From NCBI GenBank assembly GCA_035315345.1, contig DATFYA010000045.1:1-64000 (forward strand): DNA of 64,000 nucleotides. The letters are read 5' to 3'. Below the pieces are notes generated by a model. The model saw only the letters and a program-made list of their open reading frames with translations, searched no databases and was not told the DNA's origin. The stretch comes from Candidatus Methylomirabilota bacterium. Its GTDB lineage: Bacteria; Methylomirabilota; Methylomirabilia; Rokubacteriales; CSP1-6. Each line of letters begins with the position of its first letter. The stretch's first letter is position 1. The translations under genes were made by a program, and so were the position numbers. Positions 8,546 through 16,756 of this stretch are shown piece by piece.

Positions 8546-9276
8546 CCACGACCGCGAACATCACGCTCACCCGCGACGGAGTCATCGCCACCGTCACGCT
8601 CAATCGCCCCGACCGCCGCAACTCGCTGAGCGACGAGATGCTGACCGACCTGGGCGCGGCCTTCATCGAGCTGCGCGACGATCGATCGATCCGCGTGGTG
8701 ATCGTGACCGGCGCGCCGCCGGTGTTCTCCGCCGGGGCCGACGCCGGTCACGCCAAGGCCACCACCGCCGAGGAGCGGCGGCGCCTCTTCGCCTCGCGCA
8801 AGAGCCAGTTCCGCCGGCTCTTCGAGCGCGCCAACACCACGCTGGAGAACCTCGAGCAGGCCACCATCGCCGCGATGAACGGTCACGCGGTCGGGGGCGG
8901 CTGGGGGCTCGCGCTGGCCTGTGACTTCCGGCTGGCCGCCGCGGAGGCGCAGTTCTGGATCCCGGAGGTGGACCTGGGCGTGCCGCTCGGCATCGGCACC
9001 ACGACCCGTTTCGTGCGGCTGGTCGGCCCCGCCCGGGCCAAGGAGATCATCATGGGCTGCGCGCGCTACTCCGCGGCCGAGGCGCAGGCCTGGGGCCTCG
9101 TGCATCGCGTGGTGCCCGGGGTCGAGCTGGCCAAGGCCACGCGCGAGTACGCCGAGCGCCTCGCGGCCAAGCCCACGAAGCCGCTGGCCGAGGTGAAGGC
9201 CCGCATCAACGCGATCGCCCGCACCGGCATTCCCGAGGTCAACGCGATGACCGAGGGCTTCCTCGACCGCGAGTGA
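8542..9276 (+). CDS. Enoyl-CoA hydratase/isomerase (crotonase) family protein
   Basis: A 244-residue crotonase-fold enzyme. The oxyanion-hole regions are FSAGADAGH (about residues 62-70) and NGHAVGGGWG (113-122). Of the two catalytic glutamates of classical hydratases, the one in the PEVDLG motif is kept (Glu142), but the other (Glu144 of rat crotonase) aligns with Gly122. This suggests an isomerase or another crotonase activity rather than simple hydration. The gene overlaps the oxidoreductase beta gene by four bases (ATGA), so it is the third gene of that operon. Its substrate is presumably the acyl-CoA formed by the oxidoreductase, which is inference from context. Confidence 0.82.
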   Translation: MTTTANITLTRDGVIATVTLNRPDRRNSLSDEMLTDLGAAFIELRDDRSIRVVIVTGAPPVFSAGADAGHAKATTAEERRRLFASRKSQFRRLFERANTTLENLEQATIAAMNGHAVGGGWGLALACDFRLAAAEAQFWIPEVDLGVPLGIGTTTRFVRLVGPARAKEIIMGCARYSAAEAQAWGLVHRVVPGVELAKATREYAERLAAKPTKPLAEVKARINAIARTGIPEVNAMTEGFLDRE

Positions 9277-9378
9277 CCGCGGCGGTCCACCGGCTCGACC
9301 ACGCGACCAGCGGCCGGACGTGATCGATCGGCTCGCGCCCGAGCGGCGTGAGCCGTCGCCGTCGCGGTATCGACGCGC

Positions 9379-10701
9379 TCAGGATCCCCCCGGAGACATG
9401 CGGGGCGCGGCTTCCCGGCGCGAGCGCGACGGCCGGAGCCGCTGGTACACGTTCTGCCCCCGGGTCTCCTCGAGCAGGAAGCTGATCCCGGCGCCCACCA
9501 GCACCAGCAGCGCGCACACCGCGAAGGCGCCGCAGTAGGCCGCGACCGGGTACAACCGTGCCCCGTCGAGCAGCGCGCCCGTCCAGCGCGCGTCGAGGAC
9601 CGCGCCGACCGGCCCCTGGGTCAACGCGGCGCCGACGAAGCCGCCCAGATTGGTCACCGCGACCGCGATGCCGGCCAGCCGCGGCGGGTTCACCTCGGCG
9701 CCGAGCGGCCAGGTGAGCACGAAGCCGCCGCCGACCACGCCCAGGAGCAGGAACAGCAGGCAGACCAAGGACAGCGGCAGGGTGCCCAGCGTCACCAGGA
9801 ACCCGAGCCAGACCACGAACTGGCCGGTGGCGAGGATCGTGTAGGGCAGCTTGCGTCGGTGGAGAACCCGGTCGGAGAGATAGCCGGTGAGCGGGGCAGA
9901 GACGAGCAGCGCCATCGAGGGCAGCGAGGCGTAGAGCGCCGCCTGGGTGGAGCCGAGCCCGTAGACGTCACGGAGGAAGGGCACGCTCCAGAGGAAGAAA
10001 TTCCCCATCGCGGCGTAGAGGAAGAAGAAGCACAGGAACGGCGGCCAGGTATACCGATTGCGCACCACGGCCAGCGTGCCGGTCATGACCTCGCGAAACG
10101 ACGGGCCGCGCCCCGCCCGGTGCCGCGCGGCCGCGGGCTGGTCGCGCACCAGCGCCAGGCAGAGCAGCGCGCCCGCGATCGTGACCGCGCCGATGATGAC
10201 CAGCGCGCCGCGCCAGGAGAGATGCGCGGCCAGCGCGGCGAGCGGGGCGTTGCCGATCAGCGCGCCGAGGACGCCGACGGTGGCGGTCAGCGCCGACATC
10301 ATGCCGAACTGCGTGGGCGGAAACCACGAGGCCGCGATCTTCAGCGCGCCCGTGAAGGTGACCGCGGCGCCCAGGCCGACCAGCAGCCGACCCGTGAAGA
10401 GCACGAGCGGGCTCGCCGCGAGCCCCATCGCGAGGGAGCCCAGGCCCATCACCGCCCCGCCCGCGGTGATGACCCGGCGCGGGCCGAGGCTGTCGATGAG
10501 GACGCCGCCCGGCACCATGAAGCCCGCGTAGGAGTAGAAGTACATCGCGGAGAGCAGGCCCAGCTCGGTGCCGGTCATGCCGAAGGCCTGCATCAGGTCC
10601 TTCGCGATGACGCCGGGCGCCGCCCGGTGCAGGAACGCGATCAGGAAGACCAGGGCGGGGATGCCCCACATCCGCCAGCGCTGTCCCCGGTCGGCGGCCA
10701 T
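9379..10701 (-). CDS. MFS transporter (sugar-acid/organic-anion type)
   Basis: A 440-residue permease with 12 predicted membrane helices. The N-terminal FLHRAAPGVIAKDLMQAFGMT and LGPRRVITAGG (motif A region) resemble MFS members that import organic acids (ACS-like). Its start lies three bases beyond the stop of the upstream CoA-transferase beta-type gene, so it is the last gene of the minus-strand catabolic operon. Import of a carboxylic acid that the CoA-transferase then activates is a reasonable inference. The C-terminal 30 residues are Arg/Ser-rich and cytoplasmic. Confidence 0.85.
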   Translation of the reverse strand: MAADRGQRWRMWGIPALVFLIAFLHRAAPGVIAKDLMQAFGMTGTELGLLSAMYFYSYAGFMVPGGVLIDSLGPRRVITAGGAVMGLGSLAMGLAASPLVLFTGRLLVGLGAAVTFTGALKIAASWFPPTQFGMMSALTATVGVLGALIGNAPLAALAAHLSWRGALVIIGAVTIAGALLCLALVRDQPAAARHRAGRGPSFREVMTGTLAVVRNRYTWPPFLCFFFLYAAMGNFFLWSVPFLRDVYGLGSTQAALYASLPSMALLVSAPLTGYLSDRVLHRRKLPYTILATGQFVVWLGFLVTLGTLPLSLVCLLFLLLGVVGGGFVLTWPLGAEVNPPRLAGIAVAVTNLGGFVGAALTQGPVGAVLDARWTGALLDGARLYPVAAYCGAFAVCALLVLVGAGISFLLEETRGQNVYQRLRPSRSRREAAPRMSPGGS

Positions 10702-10704
10702 CGC

Positions 10705-11481
10705 TCAGCGGGTCCAGAACCCGGCCGGATCGCACTCGCGCACGATGGCCAGCTCGGCCGGGGTCGGCGTCGGGGTCGGTCCGACGTCGGCCGCGGCCGC
10801 GAGGTCGAACCCGGTGGCGGCGCGCACGCTCTCCACGCTCTGCCCCGGGTGGTACGAGGCCAGGTACATCGCGCACGTGGCCGCATCGAAGCGGAAGACG
10901 CCGAGCGTGGTGACGACCGCCGCGGGCCCGCCGCCGGCGAGGCCGACGCGCTCGCGCCAGCCGGGGCCGTCGCCGAAGCCGGGCGAGGTGATGAAGTCCA
11001 CGCGCTCCCGGAAGCGGTGCTTCTCCTGCGGCATGATGACCACGAAGCGGCGGGCCAGGCTCGCGATGTCGGCCCCGCCGCCGCTGCCGGGCAGCCGGAC
11101 CTTCGGCCGATGCCAGTCGCCGATGTACGAGGTGTTCAGGTTGCCGAATCGGTCGATCTCGGCTCCCCCGATGAAGCCCAGGTCCACCAGACCCTGCTGG
11201 AGCAAGGCCATGATCTCGATGGTGCCCGTGCACCAGAGCGCGCCCGAGATGTTGGGCGGGTCGCTCATGGTCAAGAGCGTCTCGGGCGACGGCTGATCGC
11301 GGACGATTCCGTTCTCGAAGAGGCCGACCGCGCCGGGGGCGTGCGTCCGCTTGGCGTACGCGAAGGCGATGAGGGGCAAGCGCATGCCGACGAACACGAC
11401 GTCGTCGTCACGGATCTCACGCGCGGCGGCGATGACCATGAGCTCGCGATCCGTGAAGCCCGACTCTCGCGGCTCTTTCAT
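10705..11481 (-). CDS. CoA-transferase beta-type subunit (glutaconate/3-oxoadipate CoA-transferase family)
   Basis: A 258-residue class I CoA-transferase beta-type subunit. The catalytic glutamate motif is seen as LFENGIV (Glu56), which forms the gamma-glutamyl-CoA thioester in this family. A glycine-rich GSGGGADIASLARR segment follows, typical of GctB/PcaJ-like chains. The matching alpha-type subunit is not adjacent but lies at 16757-17677, 5.3 kb upstream in the same orientation, beyond an ABC importer and an enolase-superfamily gene. This chain would transfer CoA to an organic acid supplied by the transporters of the locus. It is coupled to the MFS gene downstream with a three-base gap. 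Confidence 0.85.
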   Translation of the reverse strand: MKEPRESGFTDRELMVIAAAREIRDDDVVFVGMRLPLIAFAYAKRTHAPGAVGLFENGIVRDQPSPETLLTMSDPPNISGALWCTGTIEIMALLQQGLVDLGFIGGAEIDRFGNLNTSYIGDWHRPKVRLPGSGGGADIASLARRFVVIMPQEKHRFRERVDFITSPGFGDGPGWRERVGLAGGGPAAVVTTLGVFRFDAATCAMYLASYHPGQSVESVRAATGFDLAAAADVGPTPTPTPAELAIVRECDPAGFWTR

Positions 11482-11610
11482 CGCCCGTCGTGGGGGAGGG
11501 TTCGTCCGAGCATCCCGGTCGAGGATTTCTGGCCGGTCATTGCCTGCGACGACCGGACGTGCCGCCCCAGGAGCAGGATTGCGCGGGCCAAGCCCGCGCG
11601 CGAACGAAGA

Positions 11611-11805
11611 TTACTCAGACACGCTCCTGGACTGGCGGCGGACGCCGGCGGTCTCGTCCACGTGCGCCCTGGCGAGATGCTCCTGGAACGGACGCCACCG
11701 GCCCGCTCCGCGCGGGCCGTGCCGGACGAGGAGATCCGGGCCCCTGCCTTCCTGGAGCATGTGGATGGGTGCGCCGCGGATCGAGAGCTCGCGCGCCATC
11801 GGCAT
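11611..11805 (-). pseudogene. N-terminal remnant of an alpha/beta hydrolase
   Basis: Within the 371-bp gap between dppC and the CoA-transferase gene, a minus-strand frame of 64 codons starts at ATG 11805. It encodes a typical hydrolase start: a short strand (APIHMLQEG), then GPDLLVRHGPRGAG and WRPFQEHLARAH, where the family normally has a LLFLHG oxyanion strand followed by a W...L...F helix. It stops directly after that helix with nothing resembling the nucleophile elbow downstream. I read it as a decayed fragment of a hydrolase gene once in this operon; a short functional peptide cannot be excluded. The rest of the gap (11482-11610 and 11806-11852) shows nothing else. Confidence 0.5.
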
Positions 11806-11852
11806 CGTGCTGCGGAGCTTAGCACACCGCCCGCGGCGGCTGACCGCGGGGG

Positions 11853-12755
11853 CTAGCGGCCGCGCAGCTTCGGGTCGAGCGCGTCGCGCAGGGAGTCGCC
11901 GAAGAGGCTGAAGCCGAAGACGGCCAGGCTGATGGCGACCCCGGGGAACAGGCCGATCCACGGAGCCTTCTCGGCGTACGCCGGCGCCGAGCCGGAGAGC
12001 ATCAGCCCCCACGACGGCGTCGGCTCCGCGGCGCCGAGGCCCAGGTAGGAGAGCGCGGCCTCGGCGAGGATCGCGGTGCCGAGCTGCGCGGTGAGCATGA
12101 TCAGGTAGGGCGCGAGCACGTTGGGCAGGATGTGCTGCGCCACCACGCGCGCGTGCGAGGCCCCGAGGCCGTGGGCCGCTTCCACGTACTGGTTCTGCTT
12201 GATCGAGAGCGCGGTGGCCCGCACCACCCGGGCCGCCCGCGGGATGATCGGGATGGACACCGCGATCACCACGTTGGGCACCGCCGGGCCCAGGATCGAG
12301 GCCACCGCGAGGGCCAGGATCAGCTGGGGGAACGCGAGCAGGATGTCCATCATCCGCTCGAGCAGGAGATCGGCGGTCCCGCCGCAGTAGGCGCTCACGA
12401 CGCCCAGCGTGGCGCCGATCGAGCAGCCGGCGAGCGAGGCGGCGAAGCCGACGAACAGGGCGATGCGCGCCCCGTACATGACTCGGCTCAGCACGTCACG
12501 CCCGAACTCGTCGGTTCCGAACCAGTGCTCGGCGACGGGCCGCACGAACTGGGCCGCATAGTCGGGCTGGTAGGGATCGTAGGGCGCCAGCCAGGGGGCG
12601 GTGAGCGCGACGACCAGCATGGCCAGGATGATGAAGGCGCCGACCGCGCCCAGCGGCTGGGTGCGGACGAAGGTCACCACGTGGCCGAGCCAGCCGAGCT
12701 GCGGGGCCAGGGGCGCCGAAGCCGCCGTCTCGATCAGCGAGACGTCGACGCTCAT
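11853..12755 (-). CDS. Dipeptide/oligopeptide-type ABC transporter permease (DppC-like)
   Basis: A 300-residue inner-membrane permease of the peptide/nickel ABC family. It has an N-terminal helix near residue 35, the family segment WFGTDEFGRDVLSRVMYGARI, and the cytoplasmic EAA loop (EAAHGLGASHARVVAQHILPN) that contacts the ATPase. Its start is separated by one base from the dppB-like stop. No ATP-binding dppD/dppF gene is present in the window, so the ATPases must be encoded elsewhere or shared. It works with the permease at 12757-13713 and the binding protein at 13723-15345. Confidence 0.92.
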   Translation of the reverse strand: MSVDVSLIETAASAPLAPQLGWLGHVVTFVRTQPLGAVGAFIILAMLVVALTAPWLAPYDPYQPDYAAQFVRPVAEHWFGTDEFGRDVLSRVMYGARIALFVGFAASLAGCSIGATLGVVSAYCGGTADLLLERMMDILLAFPQLILALAVASILGPAVPNVVIAVSIPIIPRAARVVRATALSIKQNQYVEAAHGLGASHARVVAQHILPNVLAPYLIMLTAQLGTAILAEAALSYLGLGAAEPTPSWGLMLSGSAPAYAEKAPWIGLFPGVAISLAVFGFSLFGDSLRDALDPKLRGR

Positions 12756-12756
12756 C

Positions 12757-13713
12757 TCAGTGGTAGCGGATGCGCGGGTCGAGCCACGCGTAGGCCAGGT
12801 CGATCAGGAGGTTCACGATCACGAAGCAGAAGGCGATGAGGAAGACCAGGGCCTGCACCACCGGGTAGTCGCGGTGGGCCACCGCGTCCACCACGAAGCG
12901 GCCGACCCCGTTCAGGGTGAAGACGGTCTCGGTGACCACGAGGCCGCCGATGAGGAAGGCGAACTCGGTCCCGATCAGCGTGATCACCGGGAGCATCGCA
13001 TTCTTGAGCGCGTGGCGGATCACCACCGCGCGCTCGCGCAGCCCCTTGGCCCACGCGGTGCGGATGTAGTCCTCGCGCAGCACCTCCAGCACCGTCGAGC
13101 GCGTCATGCGTGTCGTGACCGCGGCGTACCGGTAGCCCACCGTGACCACGGGCCAGACCAGCTGCTGGAAGTTCGCCCAGGGGTCCACCCAGGGCGGCGT
13201 GAACTCGAGCGGCGGCCCCCAGCCGAAGTAGATGACCAGGAAGAGGATGACGAGGATGCCGACCCAGAACGACGGGATCGCCTGGCCCCCGATGCTGCCC
13301 ACCCGGATGACGTAGTCGACCCAGGTGTCCTGGCGCACGGCCGCGAGCATGCCGAGCGGGATGGCCAGCAGCACCGAGACGATCGTGGCCAGGATCGCCA
13401 CCTCCAGGCTCAGGGGCAGGCGGATCAGCACCTCCTCGATCACCGGCTGTCCCGTCCAGAGGGACTTGCCGAAGTCGAGCCGCAGCACGCCCCACAGCCA
13501 CTGGGCGAACTGCACCGGGATCGACTGGTCCAGCCCGAGCTGGTGGCGCATGGCCGCGAGCTGCTGCGGATCGATGCGCCCGGTCTGGTCTCCGCCCAGT
13601 ATCAGCAGGGTCACGTCCCCCGGGATCACGCGCATGATGACGAACACCACCGCGGCAACCCCGAAGAGCGTGGGGATGATCAGCAGGAGGCGCTTGGTGA
13701 GATAGGTGCGCAC
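12757..13713 (-). CDS. Dipeptide/oligopeptide-type ABC transporter permease (DppB-like)
   Basis: A 318-residue permease partner of the DppC-like protein. It begins with the conserved N-terminal helix (MRTYLTKRLLLIIPTLFGV) and has the family's DP(R)QLAAMRHQLGLD periplasmic segment and an EAA-type loop (IRTAWAKGLRERAVVIRHALKN). Six membrane segments are expected. The gene starts nine bases after the stop of the binding-protein gene and ends one base before dppC, giving a compact SBP-B-C operon. Confidence 0.92.
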   Translation of the reverse strand: MRTYLTKRLLLIIPTLFGVAAVVFVIMRVIPGDVTLLILGGDQTGRIDPQQLAAMRHQLGLDQSIPVQFAQWLWGVLRLDFGKSLWTGQPVIEEVLIRLPLSLEVAILATIVSVLLAIPLGMLAAVRQDTWVDYVIRVGSIGGQAIPSFWVGILVILFLVIYFGWGPPLEFTPPWVDPWANFQQLVWPVVTVGYRYAAVTTRMTRSTVLEVLREDYIRTAWAKGLRERAVVIRHALKNAMLPVITLIGTEFAFLIGGLVVTETVFTLNGVGRFVVDAVAHRDYPVVQALVFLIAFCFVIVNLLIDLAYAWLDPRIRYH

Positions 13714-13722
13714 ACCCCGGCC

Positions 13723-15345
13723 TCAGTCCTCCGAGAGCCAGACGTCCTGCAGCTTCTGGTTGGTGTAGTGGTTGGGCGGCGCGATGTAGTTCTTCACCTT
13801 GGTCCAGTGGACCAGGTTCCGCGACCACCAGAGACCCGGCATGGAGTAGGCGTTCTCCAGCACCCGCTGCTCCATCCGGGTGATGAGCTTCTTGCGCTCG
13901 GCCGGATCGAGCGACCGGGCCTGGCGGGAGAACAGATCGTCGACCTGCGGATCCGAGAAGCGGCCCCAGTTCTGGGTGCTTCCGGTCGCGTAGCGGCCGA
14001 GGAACTGGTCGGGATCGTCCGAGAACTCGACGGTCGGCGCCACGATCAGCTCGAAGTTGCCGGTGTCCTGGCCGTCCGAGAACCAGGCCGCCGTCTCGAG
14101 CGGCCGGTTCTCCACCTCGATCCCGACCTTCTTCCACTCCCCGATCAGGAACACCGCGAAGTCCTGGTAGGGCAGCTTCACGTTGCGGTTCTTGAGCACG
14201 ACCTTGAACCCGTTCGGGTAGCCCGCCTCGGCCAGGAGCTTCCGGGCTTCCGCCCGGTTCTTCTCGATGTCGCGCCCGAACCCGGGCAGCTTCTCCAGCT
14301 CGGCCGGCGGCATCCCCCACTCCGAGCCCGGTCGCATCAGGCCTCCGACGAATTTGAGCCCGGTGAGGGGGGCCAGCACCTTGCCCATCGTGTACCGGTC
14401 GATGGCCAGGGTGAGCGCTCGGCGCACGCGCACATCGTCGAACGGCTTCTTGGTGTTGTTGATCGCGATGCCCCACTGGCCGGTCATCGGCGTTTCCTGG
14501 ACGGAGACCTTGTCGCCGAGCTGCTTCCGGATGGCGTCCACCTCGGCGTCGGGCAGGTTCCGGAACTCGATGTAGGCGCGGCCGGAGCGGACCGCGGCCG
14601 CCCGCACCGAGGTCTCCGGGCTGATGTAGAACTTGTAGCCGTCGAGGTACGGCCGGTCCTTGACGAAGTAGCTGGGATTGCGCTCGCCCTCGAAGGTCGA
14701 GCCGCGGGTGTAGCTCTTGAACTTGAAGGGCCCCGATCCGATCACGTGGGTCTTGAAGTAGTTGGGGTCCTGGTCGAGATACTTCTTCGGGAAGATGACG
14801 TTCCACGGCGAGGCCAGATTCGCGAGCAGCGAGGCCGATGGGAACTTGAGCTTGAAGACCACCGTGGTGGCGTCGGGGGCCTCGACGGCCGCGACCGCGG
14901 TGTAGGCGTTCTTTCGCACGCTACGGACCCCCTGCGGCGGGAAGATGATCTTGTCGTAGCTGGCCTTGACGTCGGCCGAGGTGAGTGGCGACCCGTCGTG
15001 GAACTTGACGCCCGGGTGGATCTTGAACGCGTAGGTGAGGCCGTCCGGTGAGATCTTCCACTCGGTGGCCAGGTCGCCGATGATCTTCGGGTAGCTGTAC
15101 GGGTCGAGCTCGAGCAGCGTGCTGTAGAGCGGGGCGACCAGCTCGATGTTGGCGAACGTGCTCTCCTGGTGCGGATCGAGGCTCGGAGGGTCGGCGCCGA
15201 TGACCGCGAGCAGGACGCCCCCGCGGCGGGGGGTGTCGGCAGCCGGCGCCGGGGTCGGGACCAGCGCGAGCAGGGCGCCGGTCAGCAACGTGAGCGTGGC
15301 GAGGAGGAGCACGAGGAGCGGACGGTGGCGAATCGGGGCCATCAT
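13723..15345 (-). CDS. ABC transporter substrate-binding protein, family 5 (peptide/nickel type)
   Basis: A 540-residue periplasmic binding protein. The chosen start ATG 15345 has GGAGG seven bases upstream and gives a clean signal peptide (a hydrophobic stretch ending APAADTP). The mature protein carries family 5 features: GGVLLAVIGADPPSLDPH near the N-terminus, TYAFKIHPGVKFHDGSPLTSADV and the late KLLAEAGYPNGF segment. Such proteins bind peptides, but also opines, sugars or acids. The gene lies next to an enolase-superfamily gene and CoA-transferase genes, so the ligand may be an acidic or sugar-derived compound rather than a peptide. It is the first gene of the transporter cluster. Confidence 0.92.
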   Translation of the reverse strand: MMAPIRHRPLLVLLLATLTLLTGALLALVPTPAPAADTPRRGGVLLAVIGADPPSLDPHQESTFANIELVAPLYSTLLELDPYSYPKIIGDLATEWKISPDGLTYAFKIHPGVKFHDGSPLTSADVKASYDKIIFPPQGVRSVRKNAYTAVAAVEAPDATTVVFKLKFPSASLLANLASPWNVIFPKKYLDQDPNYFKTHVIGSGPFKFKSYTRGSTFEGERNPSYFVKDRPYLDGYKFYISPETSVRAAAVRSGRAYIEFRNLPDAEVDAIRKQLGDKVSVQETPMTGQWGIAINNTKKPFDDVRVRRALTLAIDRYTMGKVLAPLTGLKFVGGLMRPGSEWGMPPAELEKLPGFGRDIEKNRAEARKLLAEAGYPNGFKVVLKNRNVKLPYQDFAVFLIGEWKKVGIEVENRPLETAAWFSDGQDTGNFELIVAPTVEFSDDPDQFLGRYATGSTQNWGRFSDPQVDDLFSRQARSLDPAERKKLITRMEQRVLENAYSMPGLWWSRNLVHWTKVKNYIAPPNHYTNQKLQDVWLSED

Positions 15346-15512
15346 GGGACGACCTCCGTGCGGTTCGGGTTGGGAAGAGAGGCTGGGATGGAGGGGACCT
15401 CGTCTTCGAGGCATAGGCGCTCCCCGGGCCGTGATCGGGCCCGTCCACCTCGGATGACCCACCAGAGGACGACGTGAGCCAGCGCCGTCGTCAGGGGGGA
15501 CCGAAGTGGTCT

Positions 15513-15571
15513 CGGACGGTTCGGACGCTCGGACAACGCGGACCGTAACAGGCGCCGGGACCGCGTGTCAA
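15513..15571 (-). promoter_or_regulatory. Possible promoter and repeat operator of the ABC importer
   Basis: On the minus strand a perfect TTGACA (15571-15566) is followed about 17 bases later by a poor -10 candidate near TTACGG. Just downstream are four direct copies of GTCCG (plus-strand CGGAC at 15513, 15522, 15530 and 15539), spaced 9, 8 and 9 bases. This suggests an operator covering the transcription start of the binding-protein gene. The leader to ATG 15345 would be about 190 bases. The -35 box is clear, the rest is tentative. Confidence 0.35.
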
Positions 15572-15637
15572 CCGCAGCCTCGCATCAACGTTCCGCCGAT
15601 CCGTGGTGCCTGGTGCGCGGACCCCAGACGGGTCGCG

Positions 15638-16753
15638 TCAGCGCAGGACGAAGGGCTGGGCGGAGTTCTTGACGAAGGGGTGGCGGCGCAGGGCCTCCTC
15701 GTTCAGCTCGACGCCCAGGCCCGGGCCGGCCGGCAGATCGAGCCAGCCGTCGCGCGCCTGGATGGGGCGGGTGAGGAACGGGGTCTCCTGCTCGCCGGTG
15801 GGGAACTCCACCGGCAGCGGGCTGCCGAAGGTGGCCGCGACGTGGAGGGTGGCGGCGAGGCCCGGGCCGAAGTAGAACGAGTGGGGCGCGATCGGGAGGT
15901 TGGCGACCTGGGCCAGGACCGCGATCTTCCGGAACTCGGAGATGCCGCCCACCTTGGTGATGCTCGGCTGCAGGATGTCGCCCGCTCGCTGGCGCACGAT
16001 CTCGGCGAAGCCGTGCACGGTGGACTCGTTCTCGCCGAGCGCGATCGGCGTCTCGGTGGCCGCGGCGACGCGCGCGAGCCCCTCGTAGTCCTCGGGCGGC
16101 CACACCGGCTCCTCCAACCAGAAGAGACGGTACGGAGCGAGCGCGCGCGCCATGGCGATGGCCTCGAAGGGCGTCCACGGGCAGTTGGTGTCGAGCATCA
16201 GCTCCACGTCGGGGCCCACCGCCTCGCGGGCCGCCCGCACCGAGGCCACGTCGGTCTGGTGCAGCTTCAGCATCCGGAAGCCCTGGGCGACGAAGTGCCG
16301 GCACGCGCCCGCGACCGCGTCCGGCGTCTCGTAGCGCAGCAGGCTCGCGTAGGCGGGCAGCCGCGGCCGCACCGCGCCGCCCAGCAGCTCGTACACCGGT
16401 GCGCCGCGCACCTTGCCGAGCAGGTCCCACAGGGCGATCTCGATGCCGCTGATCGCGAACATGCCGAGCCCGCGACGGCCGTAGATCATCGTGCCGCGGT
16501 GCATGAGGTCCACCACCGCCTCGATGCGCAGCGGGTCCTGGCCGACGATCAGGGGGGCGAGGCTCTCCTCGATGACGCTCACCACCGCGAGCGGCGCGCC
16601 GTAGGCGAAGGCCTCGCCCAGCCCGGTCCAGCCCTCGTCGGTGCGCACCCGTACGACGATCTGCTTGCGGGTGCCGCCCGTCCACGGCGACGGCGGGTCC
16701 ATCGGCTTGAGGGGAATCGCCAGCGGGATGGCCTCGATCGCGGTGATTTTCAT
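15638..16753 (-). CDS. Mandelate racemase/muconate-lactonizing enzyme family protein
   Basis: A 371-residue enolase-superfamily enzyme: capping domain (1-125) then barrel. Mg2+ ligands are visible as Asp188 (LMLDTN), Glu214 (FWLEEP) and Glu241 (LGENES). The second-strand base motif is Lys163-x-His165 (KLHQ) where many members have KxK. Lys267 (ITKVGG) and His291 (APHSF) could supply the opposite-face acid/base. The combination suggests an acid-sugar dehydratase or a racemase/cycloisomerase, and the exact reaction is not predictable. It is coupled by a four-base gap to the upstream CoA-transferase alpha-type gene, and lies beside the ABC importer that probably supplies the substrate. Confidence 0.87.
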   Translation of the reverse strand: MKITAIEAIPLAIPLKPMDPPSPWTGGTRKQIVVRVRTDEGWTGLGEAFAYGAPLAVVSVIEESLAPLIVGQDPLRIEAVVDLMHRGTMIYGRRGLGMFAISGIEIALWDLLGKVRGAPVYELLGGAVRPRLPAYASLLRYETPDAVAGACRHFVAQGFRMLKLHQTDVASVRAAREAVGPDVELMLDTNCPWTPFEAIAMARALAPYRLFWLEEPVWPPEDYEGLARVAAATETPIALGENESTVHGFAEIVRQRAGDILQPSITKVGGISEFRKIAVLAQVANLPIAPHSFYFGPGLAATLHVAATFGSPLPVEFPTGEQETPFLTRPIQARDGWLDLPAGPGLGVELNEEALRRHPFVKNSAQPFVLR

Positions 16754-16756
16754 CGC

